Positions 52,801 to 61,157 are shown, numbered from the stretch's first letter. The stretch is DNA of 64,000 nt from Nitrospiraceae bacterium (GCA_020632595.1 JACKFF010000019.1:1-64000), one strand, 5' to 3'. Translations and numbers: made by a program. The notes: generated by a model not told the origin, from the letters alone.

Positions 52801-53429
52801 TGCTGTTGACCGCTTGAGGGATCCCAGATGTGCACATGAGTATCGCTGCTGCCGGTGGCTAAGGTAGATCCCGAAGGTGAAAACGCTACGGCATAGATAA
52901 TGCCGAACCCGCTTTTCATGGCTTTCAATTCTTTTTTGGCTTTCCAGTTTAATAAACGAAGGCTGCCTCCATCGCCTGTACTGGCCAAAATTTCTCCATC
53001 CGGAGAAAAGGCTACCGCTCGAATATTTCCAAAAACCGAAGTGAAAGAGACCGTTTCTTTTCCTGTCTGCACATCCCAGATCCGGGTGGTCTTATCGCTT
53101 CCTCCGGAAGCGAGAAAATTCCCTTTCGGGGAGAAGGCTAACGTTCGGACGGGAGCCGTATGTCCTTTCAAGACGGTTTGAAGACGGCCGGTTTCTACGT
53201 CCCACAGTCTAATACTTTGATCTCCGCTTCCCGAGGCGATGATTTGACCGGAGGGATCGAAGGCCAGTCCGAATATTTCACCTTGATGTCCATTGAGAGT
53301 GCGGGGAGGCGTAGGGGCTCCATAGGAATTAGGCGCCCATCCTTCTCCAAAGATGCCACTAACTACGAGGAGCGAGATCCACAAGAATGCTGAGGAAAGA
53401 TGGCGAAGAGTTGGGGATACGATAATCAT
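49884..53429 (-). CDS. Exported WD40-repeat caspase (peptidase C14) fusion
   Basis: An 1181-residue protein with a signal peptide (about residues 8-38, core FLWISLLVVSGIFG). Seven WD40 repeats follow (about 44-335; for example SVAFSPDGSLLASGSADGTI in repeat 5). Next come two CARDB/Ig-like segments (about 365-605), a bacterial SH3 domain (about 610-670, ending GWISKQQVTVQ), and a Gln/Glu-rich coiled coil (about 690-815). An Ig-like domain lies at about 825-920, and a caspase domain from about 925 to the end. The caspase dyad is intact: His in IIYYAGHGAPEPD and Cys in FITDSCYSGATAG. A canonical EF-hand-like loop DVDGDSIVTVDE lies near residue 1128, suggesting calcium control. It heads an operon with the YVTN propeller and FecR genes. 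Confidence 0.92.
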   Translation of the reverse strand: MIIVSPTLRHLSSAFLWISLLVVSGIFGEGWAPNSYGAPTPPRTLNGHQGEIFGLAFDPSGQIIASGSGDQSIRLWDVETGRLQTVLKGHTAPVRTLAFSPKGNFLASGGSDKTTRIWDVQTGKETVSFTSVFGNIRAVAFSPDGEILASTGDGGSLRLLNWKAKKELKAMKSGFGIIYAVAFSPSGSTLATGSSDTHVHIWDPSSGQQQTVFSGHTKAVLSVAFSPDGSLLASGSADGTIRLWEVQTGRERGVLLGHSGDVNAVGFMANGIHVISAGSDGTVRFWDSSTSRSLGILSNFKGPVWALALTHNEALMAIGGRDRTVHLQTATITPAQTSSGASPVIPRDADVGPPPVPPPHAEADVLIQPHELNPGDELTVDLRVSNTGKGPLYRFLAKTSSSHPVLDGRTLYFGKIPAGQSKSEILKVNIPKDMTTDEIPLDIQFEEYNGFVPPPLKALITLSGPPRPRLAYNYQILDNGTGQSVGNGDGRIQKGEAVDLLLTIKNVGVVPAMDTWVELTNQEGQHLDIRPHVIRFGQLEPNDTKQARISFTVWPDYPKQALGFGLLIKEKTQNVFLNEKVDLVVDILPPQPIIATNKIVMVTQDHASLLSGAGAESSVLATVEKAQSLSATGELGDWYRIQLSEKETGWISKQQVTVQSSIKGEMPIPAIQGLEANKAAQFINLPEQLQQAEQERARIEQTLKQREQEMALLQTKLEHMTSTQQSTLSTTQEKLERERTEREQIELALQHREREAQQLRAQLEDSANLKSSELSTMREHLQQEQAQREQAEKALRKFKQEMAQLEAKLNNMNQPQVSPKTPPAIAVATPYDQQILTVDRVHLVGAAASDRGIARIEVRVNNELLARRQGRGVAVVSSTDTPQSTQEFSETIQLREGENIITVIAYDGDQLESSRTLRVTREINRGQIWAVVIGISQYKTVRSLKYADKDASAFRDYLTKNVGVLPDHLTFLINEEATLFNLKRSLGTELKRKAGPKDTVIIYYAGHGAPEPDASSPDGDGLEKYLIPYDADPQDLYTTGLPMREVETIFHRLSAERVIFITDSCYSGATAGRTFSTAARRATLSDGFLTRLSKGKGRVVLTASRAGEVSEERDELGHGVFTYYLLEGLNGKADVDGDSIVTVDEAYSYLSTHVPQATGQNQHPVKKGEVEGQLILGRIQF

Positions 53430-53750
53430 GATCGCATGTTAAAAAAAGCCTGGTGCGCCGTTGTTGCTCGGTCTGTCGGATTTCAGGACTCAAGGGTTCA
53501 TCTGTTTACACTCGTTTCTTGGGGGAAAACGATAAGGGGCCGGCCTGTCTGCCTGTTCATTCATAGAAGAACCGAATGATTGAGAAACCCTATTGAGAAT
53601 GCTCCATCTTAATGAATGACTCTTTCGAATCGCTAGGGCTTCAAACGGAAGGGTTTTCGGCCTGATGAATCAGCCTCAACGAATTTGAGGCCTGGGTAGA
53701 ATTCCTTTTTTGAGCCATAACTGATCCCACATCTATATTGTCGGGTTTAC

Positions 53751-53843
53751 AGGAGGGCAACAACCTCAATGCCCAGGAAATTCTTATGCTCTCAGTCTGA
53801 GAGCCGAGCTACCCCTTTTGGGAGACCCGATTCATGGCCTCCT
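53751..53843. ncRNA. Possible multi-hairpin structured RNA or DNA element
   Basis: AGGAGG (53751-53756) can pair with CCTCCT (53838-53843) and enclose three local hairpins. These are GGGC-GCCC (53755-58/53771-74), the perfect GCTCTCA-GTC-TGAGAGC (53788-53804) and a CCC-TTTT-GGG hairpin. Closing stem and internal hairpins are typical of a folded RNA, but no known riboswitch class was matched and the strand is undetermined. Confidence 0.25.
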
Positions 53844-54094
53844 TCTCTCTTTCACCCACAATAGGTTGATGCTCGCATCTAAGCTTTAAAAACAAGTTCC
53901 CTGGAAATCCTCACATGGGGGTTTCTTAATTTGTGTTGAATTGGCAGGATAGGCGTTGCATTCACCCTCCAAGAAAAATATTTCAGGGTGGGTAAATGGC
54001 GTGTGAGGCATTGAACCATTTGAGGAGAATGAACGACACAGGAACTAAAGGTGATAATTTTTGTAAAGAAAATTAGAATCAGAAGAGGTGAGGT

Positions 54095-54295
54095 ATGTGC
54101 CGACAGCCCTCCATGGCATGCCTTGTTTCCATTCTTCCCATCGCGGCTGGGCTTACATCAGCCATTATTGGGATTATTTCGGCGCCACCGGTGTTCACAG
54201 CCGTTATTTATTTTCTCACTCCTGCGGAAGATGATATCGAGGTGGGGCTTGGCGTGTATCAGGTTGAGGCAACTGACCCAGTTCACGGCCAATAG
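54095..54295 (+). CDS. Possible small membrane protein
   Basis: A 66-residue frame with one long hydrophobic region (CLVSILPIAAGLTSAIIGII, then PPVFTAVIYFL). The end is polar (EDDIEVGLGVYQVEATDPVHG). The Shine-Dalgarno-like GAGGTGAGG lies directly before the ATG, which is closer than usual. Another frame from 54051 overlaps it. I regard it as doubtful. Confidence 0.25.
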   Translation: MCRQPSMACLVSILPIAAGLTSAIIGIISAPPVFTAVIYFLTPAEDDIEVGLGVYQVEATDPVHGQ

Positions 54296-54449
54296 AACAA
54301 ACCATAGGTTGCGGACTCTGATAGCTGGAGTATCGGGTTGATGTTCATCTCTCGGGGCCGGCGGGGTCCTATAGGTAATGCCTTTATTGGAAGCCAAAAG
54401 GGTCCGGGTATGAGAGAACCGGGTACAAAAAACACAAAGGAGGTAAGCA

Positions 54450-55667
54450 ATGAGAACCACAACTTTTTCATTGGCTATGATCTTTGCGGTGACTGTTTTG
54501 GCAGGTGTGGATAAGGGCCTGGCCCAAACAGACAGCGTACAGGCAACAGACATTGAGCGGGAGGTTGAACAACTGGAATTTGAGCCGGTAGTGGAGTTTG
54601 ACCGTGATCTTCATTTTTTAACCGCTGAAGGACAGGATAAGGTTTTTCCCGCCGGTGGTTATTATGTGGATGCGGATTCAAATGGGTTGCGATTGAAATC
54701 GGCTGACAACGAAGAAGCCGAAGCAATCATTGTCCAGGCGGAGATAACCACGCATGATCGGTCGGTGAAAGCAGCTGAAGTGGTATCGATGAAGGAGGGG
54801 GATGACCAGGTCGTCGTGATGGTGCTGTTGCCTGATGGAAAAGCCATGCAGGCGGTAGGATCTGCGAGCGGCATCCAAACGCGGGGGGTGAAGGCTTTTA
54901 AACTTGGCCCGGACGCGCTCAAGTATCTTCCCAAAGTCATTGGAATCTTTACCACTCCTAAGCTGGGGGCTCTGACGCCGAACGGAACCCTCTATGTCAA
55001 AGGGGAACATTTTGGAACCTCCAAGGGGAAGATCAATCTGCATCTGAGCCATCCAGTTCCGCAGGTTGTGGCCTTGTCCGTGGAGGAATGGAGCGATACC
55101 AATCTTAAAGCCAAAATTCCTGGAAATATTTCCGGCGTCATGGATCATCAGGCAAAATTTCAAGTTCTGTCATCAAAAGGGATAGGAGGAATCGCGTGGA
55201 AAGTTCCATTTTATGCCGCCCGATCCAGCAAACAGCTCAAGCATGATGATCCGGCAGTGAAGGTGGGCCATTGTTCCACCGGAGGAGATCGAAATTATTG
55301 CAACGACCTGAATACGAGTACCGGCGGAAACTGTTTTTCTGTCGCAATCCCTCCGGTCTTTAAAACAGGATCGATTTATGCGCAGCACGTCAATTGCGAT
55401 TCAGCCGTCGATTGGGATGATGGTACCGATAAATATGAAGTGACCCTCAAAAATGGATGGGTGTTCAAGAAGGTTGAATATACGTTTAAGAAGAGTTCAG
55501 GAAGTGAAAAGATTAATCCTCCGGATTATGCAAAACTCAGACGTGATCTTCCTGGAATGTCTTCTTGGAACCCATCTATTAAATGGGAAGTCAGCCCGGG
55601 GCCGGATCAATTGGAATATGTCTATTGGCTGACAATCGAGGGCCCCAAAGGTGTCCCGCATTATTGA
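54450..55667 (+). CDS. Exported protein with TIG/IPT-like domain
   Basis: A 405-residue exported protein (signal peptide about residues 1-25, ending near LAQTDS). The N-terminal part has FDRDLHFLTAEGQDKVFPAGGYYV. The middle resembles an IPT/TIG Ig-like domain: GALTPNGTLYVKGEHFGTSKGKINLHLSHP followed by VEEWSDTNLKAKIPGNISG. The C-terminal part contains four Cys (VGHCSTGGDRNYCNDL, GGNCFSV, VNCDSAVDWD), probably two disulfides. AAAGGAGG lies before the start. It opens the plus-strand row of secreted-protein genes. The function is unknown. Confidence 0.8.
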   Translation: MRTTTFSLAMIFAVTVLAGVDKGLAQTDSVQATDIEREVEQLEFEPVVEFDRDLHFLTAEGQDKVFPAGGYYVDADSNGLRLKSADNEEAEAIIVQAEITTHDRSVKAAEVVSMKEGDDQVVVMVLLPDGKAMQAVGSASGIQTRGVKAFKLGPDALKYLPKVIGIFTTPKLGALTPNGTLYVKGEHFGTSKGKINLHLSHPVPQVVALSVEEWSDTNLKAKIPGNISGVMDHQAKFQVLSSKGIGGIAWKVPFYAARSSKQLKHDDPAVKVGHCSTGGDRNYCNDLNTSTGGNCFSVAIPPVFKTGSIYAQHVNCDSAVDWDDGTDKYEVTLKNGWVFKKVEYTFKKSSGSEKINPPDYAKLRRDLPGMSSWNPSIKWEVSPGPDQLEYVYWLTIEGPKGVPHY

Positions 55668-55761
55668 GAGGAGCTAAGGACTACAGTTGGCGTCCATGAT
55701 TTGTTTTAAAGAGGTGACTGTGTTGACTTGTAAACCCCGTCAGAGTTTCAAGGAGGGCATT

Positions 55762-56460
55762 ATGCAAGCATTGATAAGATACCTCATCACTGGGCTGTTG
55801 CTAACATTCGGGATTCCGGGCATGGGGTTGGCGGACGAGCCGTTGCCCCCAACTGCTTCGGAAACTGGACCTGAGACTGGTCCCGCTAGCTCTGATGACC
55901 AAGGGGTTCAATCGCGGGGATTTTTCCCAAAACTGCCGCCTCCTCCCAAAGCACCCAAAATTCGATCTCTCTCTACTGCGGAGAAAAATTTGGCTAAGTC
56001 AGTGTTCCAGAACACCATTAATTACGATATGGTGAAAATTACTGATACACTTGGTGCGGGAGCTAGACCCTGGACCACCAACACCCCCCCAATGTACATG
56101 ATTAACGTTGGCAGCAATTACTCCAGTCTGACTACCAACGACGAACGAAAGCTTCTGCTCATTCATGAACTGACCCACGTCTGGCAAGGTCAACACCTTG
56201 TCCCTTTTATGCTCAATTCCGGCGCACACCAAACGCTTAGTGCCATCAATAACGGGGGTGACGTGGCATCTGCGTATTCCTACACCGTGGGTAAGTCCTG
56301 GGGGCAATATAACGTCGAACAGCAGGCCAGCATTGTGGAGCACTGGTTCATGCCGGCCAACCTCTGCTTTCAAAATGGTCCATGCGGAGGAGGAATGAAA
56401 ACGACCGACTCACGTTATCGGTATATCCGGGACAACATCCGGAAAAATAAGACGAACTAA
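55762..56460 (+). CDS. Exported HExxH-containing protein (putative zinc peptidase)
   Basis: A 232-residue protein starting at ATG 55762, with AAGGAGGGC 5 bases upstream. The signal peptide is MQALIRYLITGLLLTFG in its first part and is cut near LADEP. A Pro-rich linker precedes a compact domain with LLLIHELTHVWQGQHLVP (about residue 135), which holds the zinc motif HELTH. Similar motifs occur in DUF4157-like and vgr-related proteins. The C-terminal part has AYSYTVGKSWGQYNVEQQASIVEHWF, where the later Glu could be the third ligand. The catalytic role is an inference. Confidence 0.75.
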   Translation: MQALIRYLITGLLLTFGIPGMGLADEPLPPTASETGPETGPASSDDQGVQSRGFFPKLPPPPKAPKIRSLSTAEKNLAKSVFQNTINYDMVKITDTLGAGARPWTTNTPPMYMINVGSNYSSLTTNDERKLLLIHELTHVWQGQHLVPFMLNSGAHQTLSAINNGGDVASAYSYTVGKSWGQYNVEQQASIVEHWFMPANLCFQNGPCGGGMKTTDSRYRYIRDNIRKNKTN

Positions 56461-56725
56461 AAGGTAGAGGGTACCCGGCGAGACGCTACGTGATGCTCAA
56501 CGAGTTCAGGCCAGGAGTTTCGGATTCCGATCACGCGAACAGGGTGTCGCCTTAACCAAACTCAAATGGCTATGAGAATGAGAAGAATTACGGTGCGGTG
56601 GAAGCAGACCATTGGTCTATGGATGAACCCCTGCCTATGGGGGCATGATGAAAAGGGGGGTGTCATAACAAGTGGTTTTTTTAAATCTCCCCCATTAACG
56701 ACACAGGCAATATCAAGGGTTTGCC

Positions 56726-57817
56726 ATGAAATCAAAAACACCCAATCCCCTGTTTTCGAAAGTTGATCTCTCCAGACGGGAATTTATGAAGCGGACCTGT
56801 GCTGTCGGACTGGCGGCCGTCAGTGCTCCCCTGTTGATCGGTCGTTGGGCTCAGCCGACAATTGCCGCAGTGTCGATTGAGGATATCAATGCGACGACGG
56901 TTCAACCCCCTCAGCAACCAACTTCCCCCGGATCGTTTCAGCCTTCCCTGTTTCAGTCGCCTTTCGCGTATGGATTTAGCCTGGGAGGGGCTCAACCTGT
57001 GGAGGTTTTCGGTTTTGAAGGGGGTGAACCGATCGCACGCCCGTCAAAAGGTATGCTGGGGACCGATGGGCGTATCGCCAAACGAATTGAGGCGATGCAA
57101 TATCGCGATCTCGTGTTTCACTATCTTCCTGTTCCCGGTGCACCGGTCAATGCCTGGTTGACCAACAGCCTGAAGGGAACGAACCAGGCAGTCAGCGGGA
57201 CAATTATCGTGAAAGAACGGTTGTCCGGTCAGGGAAGTGAGATGCAATTTTCCGGAGGGTTTCTTCGTCAAATCGCCTTTCCCGAGGTCGATGTCGGGTC
57301 GGCAGAGCAACCGGCGTCCATGCGAATCACCATGGGGATTCAGCAATCTGAATACCATTCGAATTTCATATCGCCCCAGAAATTTTTCCAGATTCCCTTT
57401 ACCAGTGCACCGATGAAAGGCTTCTTCGATCTCTCATTCCAAAATATGGGAGTTGTCTCGAATGTCGTTCGGGTGCAGTCGCCTACCTTTTTGGCCAAAT
57501 TGCTTCAGTCGCCTGACGGGTCCGGTTTCCAAGGAGCTCTTCCTATCGATTATTCGAATTTAAGCTTTCAGCTTCCAGAAAAGCTGGCCGATTCCTTCTA
57601 TGCGTGGCATTCGGATTTTGTACTGAAAGGCAAGAATGGGGACAAGTTTGAAACACGGGGCATGCTTCGCTGGTTGTCTCCGACAGACAAGAAAACCGTA
57701 TTGTTTTCCATAGCGCTCGACCAGGTTGGCATTCTGAGTGTGGTTCGACTTCCCATGAAGCCCGGGTATGTTCAGGTGGAAATGTACTGTGAGCGTGTGG
57801 TGCCGATGTTCGCTTGA
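56726..57817 (+). CDS. Tat-exported protein of unknown function
   Basis: A 363-residue protein with a twin-arginine signal (SRREFMKRTCAVGLAAVSAP, about residues 14-33), so it is exported folded and probably binds a cofactor or assembles before export. The mature part includes a Pro/Gln-rich stretch and then beta-rich sequence (GTIIVKERLSGQGSEMQFSGG, MRITMGIQQSEYHSNFISPQK). The conserved end is VRLPMKPGYVQVEMYCERV. No known fold was recognised. It lies between two putative zinc peptidases of the same strand. Confidence 0.8.
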   Translation: MKSKTPNPLFSKVDLSRREFMKRTCAVGLAAVSAPLLIGRWAQPTIAAVSIEDINATTVQPPQQPTSPGSFQPSLFQSPFAYGFSLGGAQPVEVFGFEGGEPIARPSKGMLGTDGRIAKRIEAMQYRDLVFHYLPVPGAPVNAWLTNSLKGTNQAVSGTIIVKERLSGQGSEMQFSGGFLRQIAFPEVDVGSAEQPASMRITMGIQQSEYHSNFISPQKFFQIPFTSAPMKGFFDLSFQNMGVVSNVVRVQSPTFLAKLLQSPDGSGFQGALPIDYSNLSFQLPEKLADSFYAWHSDFVLKGKNGDKFETRGMLRWLSPTDKKTVLFSIALDQVGILSVVRLPMKPGYVQVEMYCERVVPMFA

Positions 57818-58454
57818 ATAGCTGAATCCATGTAGGGCTCTTGCTCTCACCTGTCTTTTGCCCCTGGCCTTCCGAGATTGCCCTGAAAAGGGTTTCCTCT
57901 CGATTGCCTGATAGGTTCTTGTTTTCCGTCCATAAGCTATCCCCGCCTATTGAAGTAATGACTGCGATCGCACCCGCAGTGAACAATTCCCGGCATGATT
58001 TCCGTTATGAATGGCTCAAAGCTGTCTAACTGTTTTTGGTGCTACGCCCCATTTGTCCTGGTGGTGTTTCCTTCCGCTTCCACCTGTCAGTGAAGCGGAC
58101 CTGTTAACCCGTCCCATCGATCCTGATCACTTCGTTCCGTCTTATCGTGGTAACGCATCTGCCTGCCTGCCCTCAATGTCCTCCGGTATCGATGAGGAAA
58201 AAGCATGCGCCGATGGATCGTCACTCACGGCGTGCGTATCTAAACCGATACCATTCGTATCTCATCTTGTTTCCATTTCTGGGTCATGAGGAGTTGCTCG
58301 AAGCACTACAGGATTGAAATGTGCCCTAACCGCCTAAAATTATGATGAATTTTTGTTAGTAGAAATAGATTTCGTCAATGGAAGGTTCTGGCATTGAGGT
58401 TGCTTTAGCAGGCTGCAGAAATAATTTTTCTCATTCACTCACCAAGGAGGGTGC
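57818..58454. other. Gene-free stretch of about 640 bp
   Basis: Small ORFs exist (57841-58029, 58011-58289) but lack ribosome binding sites and recognisable products. No RNA gene or repeat seen. Confidence 0.4.
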
Positions 58455-58529
58455 ATGCTCGGAAAGCAGGCGCACAAGATTCAGAGACAACGCAGGAGAT
58501 GGACACACAATGTTTTCGGTGATCCGTAA
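58455..58529 (+). CDS. Possible 24-residue leader peptide
   Basis: ATG at 58455 follows a strong AAGGAGGG by 4-5 bases. The frame encodes 24 residues beginning MLGKQAHKIQRQRRRWTHNV, very basic, and ends 67 bases before the start of the secreted-protein gene. It may be a leader or upstream ORF, but may also be chance. Confidence 0.3.
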   Translation: MLGKQAHKIQRQRRRWTHNVFGDP

Positions 58530-58596
58530 ATGAAGACTGATTCATCACGATTCCGGCAATTTTGTATTCACGCGAAGGAAACAGAAAGGGCATTCT

Positions 58597-59559
58597 ATGA
58601 AACTCAATGTGTTGTTCAACGTAGCGGTAATGCTTGGTATGGTAGCCATCAATTCATCAGCATGGGGACATAGTCCGAACGATGCGGGCGAAGAGGGTCT
58701 TCAATCTAAAGTTCGTGAAGCGGGTCTGATTATGTATGGCACGGTTGTTGATATCCAATATCGAAACTCGGAGCCCACGAAAGAGCAACCCCAGGGTCTT
58801 CCCCATACGTTCGTGACTTACCAGGTTTTGGAAGTTTTACGAGGTGACGTGCCGGACAAAAAGGTCACACTCCGAATTCCCGGTGGGGCCGATGGGCAGG
58901 GTGGTGTCTACATGGTGTCGACAGCTCCTGCGTTTGCCCTTGGACAAACCGATGTGTTGTTTGTCAAAGGAGGAGAAATCGACGATTGTCAGTTGGTGGA
59001 ATGTGTCGAGGGAAGATTTCGTATACATGAAAATCAGGTGTTGAATGGTTGGGGCGTGCCGGTTGTGGAAGCCCACAAAACGTTGCGTATTGGCGGAAAA
59101 CCACGGTTCGATCTCAATGTGATGGAAATACCTCGCCCTTCGTTTAAGGCCCTGCTGGAACGACCTGAAATGAAGGCCTATATCGATCGAGTGAGCCGGG
59201 AGAGCCGACAGAGCTTGAAGGACCTGCAGGCCCGTTATGAGCGGGAAGCTCCAAAGGTCACGACGGTCAATCTGGGCAATCAGATTCTGCCAATCCGAAA
59301 AGATGTCGCCGACGAACCAGAGGCCATTCCAATGGAAGTTTACGGAGATCCTTTGACTCCCGACGTATTTTTTGACGCTATACGTGAGTGGAATAAACGG
59401 GTGGGCGATCCTCGATCCCCAATAGTGATGGCTAACGTGAAAGAACGATTTGAAGTGCCTGACCAAGAGGTCTTGGCTCTCGAGGCCAAGGATGAGGCCG
59501 TACTTAAAATAAGCGATGAAGAACGCTATGACATCCATGCCAAGGAGGGGCTTCGATAA
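58597..59559 (+). CDS. Exported protein paired with a zincin
   Basis: A 320-residue exported protein (signal peptide about residues 1-24, cleavage near AWGHS). The central domain has YGTVVDIQYRNSEPT, YQVLEVLRGDVPDKKVTLRIPGG, GQTDVLFVKGGEI, which is the beta-barrel-like pattern often found beside secreted peptidases. The C-terminal half (about 190-320) is helical and charged (MKAYIDRVSRESRQSLKDLQ). Its stop codon overlaps the ATG of the next gene (TAATG), so the two are translated together. A role as chaperone or inhibitor of the partner peptidase is only an inference. Confidence 0.75.
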   Translation: MKLNVLFNVAVMLGMVAINSSAWGHSPNDAGEEGLQSKVREAGLIMYGTVVDIQYRNSEPTKEQPQGLPHTFVTYQVLEVLRGDVPDKKVTLRIPGGADGQGGVYMVSTAPAFALGQTDVLFVKGGEIDDCQLVECVEGRFRIHENQVLNGWGVPVVEAHKTLRIGGKPRFDLNVMEIPRPSFKALLERPEMKAYIDRVSRESRQSLKDLQARYEREAPKVTTVNLGNQILPIRKDVADEPEAIPMEVYGDPLTPDVFFDAIREWNKRVGDPRSPIVMANVKERFEVPDQEVLALEAKDEAVLKISDEERYDIHAKEGLR

Positions 59560-60659
59560 TGAATATGACAAAAATTTTGGTACCCATGATTTTCGTGGTC
59601 TTGTGTAGTTCTCCCGCATTTTCGGCATCCTGGCTGGAATGCAATGGGGACAGTGGCAAGAAATTGCGTTGGGGAGGAAACTCCACGACAGCGCGGATTA
59701 ATACTGGAAGTTTCCCGGCCGGGAGTGTCCTGCAGGCAGCCCAACGTGGTGTGAATATTACGAACACGAATCCCTCGCCGTTCACGATCAACCATACGAC
59801 GGAAACCGGCGGGGTGGGGAGTGGAAATGGACAAAATGAAATTTGGGCTTCCAGTATTTCTCCACCGGGAGAGGCCCGCATGCGCTATCATTGCTACTGG
59901 TTATTCGGGTGGCATTATGGACTGGATGAAGTGGATATTGTGCTGGATTCCACCGGGCGGTCCTGGACGACCTCCCAAAACAAAAACGCGAATTTTACGT
60001 ATACCGGCTCAAGCCGTCCCATCGATGCCGTCATCGTGCACGAGGCCGGCCACTATCTTGGCCTGATGCATGTCAATTGGGAATATAATGTCATGGGTGA
60101 TTCCTGGCGCCACCATCACACTAATGGGGGATCAGCTATCACGTATTTCGGGGAAGATGCTTCGCATGGAGCGCGGGTGCTGTATGGCTCTCAAAGCTCC
60201 TCCTTTAACGATGTGTCCGCCTCGCACTGGCGAAGAACCGGAGCCAGCGGGGAGTATTCAAGTCATGACCGTGTCCGGGTCCGGAATAGTGCCAACACTG
60301 CGACGTTGACGGGTATTACAATCGCAGGGGAGCCCGGGTATCGGGTGAATCGGGGAAGTGTGGTACGGCCTGAATTTACCATCGAAAATAATGGAAAACA
60401 GACTCATTCCAATGTGACGTTTGGCATTTATGTCTCCACCAATGACTTTATTAGTTATAGCGATACCCGTATTGGTGGGGGAACATTTGGCTCGATTCAT
60501 CCCGCCGACGTGTTAACCACCACCATTCCGGTGATCATTCCCAATTATCTGAATGCCGGACAAAATTACTGGCTGGGAATCATCATTGATGAGGACAATG
60601 ATATCAATGAGGTGAATGGTTCGAATAATCGTGCGTATATTCCCATCCGGGTTCAGTGA
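59559..60659 (+). CDS. Matrixin-like zinc metallopeptidase with CARDB-like domain
   Basis: A 366-residue exported protein (signal peptide about residues 1-23, ending near AFSAS). The peptidase domain has the zinc motif HEAGHYLGLMH (HExxHxxxxxH, about residue 160) and a Met-turn in YNVMGDSW 9 residues later, both typical of metzincins and matrixins. The preceding strand is DEVDIVLDSTGRSW. The C-terminal domain (about 260-366: RPEFTIENNGKQTHSNVTFGIYV, DEDNDINEVNGSNNRAYIP) resembles a CARDB adhesion domain. Its ATG overlaps the previous stop, with AAGGAGGGG inside the upstream gene. Confidence 0.9.
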   Translation: MNMTKILVPMIFVVLCSSPAFSASWLECNGDSGKKLRWGGNSTTARINTGSFPAGSVLQAAQRGVNITNTNPSPFTINHTTETGGVGSGNGQNEIWASSISPPGEARMRYHCYWLFGWHYGLDEVDIVLDSTGRSWTTSQNKNANFTYTGSSRPIDAVIVHEAGHYLGLMHVNWEYNVMGDSWRHHHTNGGSAITYFGEDASHGARVLYGSQSSSFNDVSASHWRRTGASGEYSSHDRVRVRNSANTATLTGITIAGEPGYRVNRGSVVRPEFTIENNGKQTHSNVTFGIYVSTNDFISYSDTRIGGGTFGSIHPADVLTTTIPVIIPNYLNAGQNYWLGIIIDEDNDINEVNGSNNRAYIPIRVQ

Positions 60660-60779
60660 AAAAGAAGAAGGTCGTGAGTGATGGATTCCGGGACAACACT
60701 GCTTGTGGGTTCTGATTTACTGTAGGGGAATGAGTCTTGGCCGGATCCCAGGGCATGTTCAATGGGACGTCGATTTGGG

Positions 60780-60826
60780 AGCCGAGGCCGTCAGGATTCC
60801 AGGAATCTTGCATGGCCTCGGCTTTT
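60780..60826 (+). terminator. Terminator after the zincin gene
   Basis: AGCCGAGGCC (60780-60789) pairs with GGCCTCGGCT (60814-60823) across a 24-base loop and is followed by TTTTC. It lies about 120 bases after the stop and would end the plus-strand secreted-protein transcript. Confidence 0.75.
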
Positions 60827-60941
60827 CAATGATGATCACGTCGGCTTGTTAAAAAGGGAGCGGTGTCAAGCAGTGCCGGGAGAACCAGGCAGTCATAAGC
60901 AGGTCATGAGAATTGGAGTTCGGGGATAAAAACTCTTCCAG

Positions 60942-61157
60942 TCAGTGAGAAAAATCCTGGAAGGGATAGTCTTGAAAGATCCGACGCGACGGGGTTTTCC
61001 ATTTCTGAATGAAAGTGAGAAGTTCAAACACGGTGGTATGACCTAAAATGGCACAATCCACCTTGCCGTCTTCGTTCACTCTCCACACATAATCGCCTTC
61101 CCGAAATAGATATATTCCCTCTTCACATGATCGACGAATGGTCATTGTGTCGTTCAG
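60942..61157 (-). CDS. Small protein of unknown function
   Basis: A 67- to 71-residue protein. The sequence YLFREGDYVWRVNEDGKVDCAI is balanced and looks real. An ATG at 61145 starts the frame, but the AAAGGAG at about 61166 is 20 bases away. A CTG four codons upstream sits 8 bases from that site, so it may be the real start. It has no signal or membrane helix. No family recognised. Confidence 0.5.
   Translation of the reverse strand: MNDTMTIRRSCEEGIYLFREGDYVWRVNEDGKVDCAILGHTTVFELLTFIQKWKTPSRRIFQDYPFQDFSH

Larger units (their letters stand above)
53430..54449. other. Long intergenic region (about 1 kb)
   Basis: It separates the caspase operon from the plus-strand secreted-protein genes. It holds a possible structured RNA at 53751-53843 and a possible small gene at 54095-54295. 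A Cys- or TIR-like sequence GGTCTGTCGGATTT at about 53470 resembles the end of the 47838 element. The rest shows nothing recognisable. Confidence 0.4.

Noticed and set aside
49884..53429. WD40-caspase as a cytosolic anti-phage suicide effector
   Set aside because: The N-terminal signal peptide and exported neighbours argue for an envelope role, so a cytosolic abortive-infection function was not claimed.
58837..59628. Minus-strand frame of 263 codons
   Set aside because: It is antisense to the exported protein gene, which has a signal peptide, ribosome binding site and coupling to the next gene.
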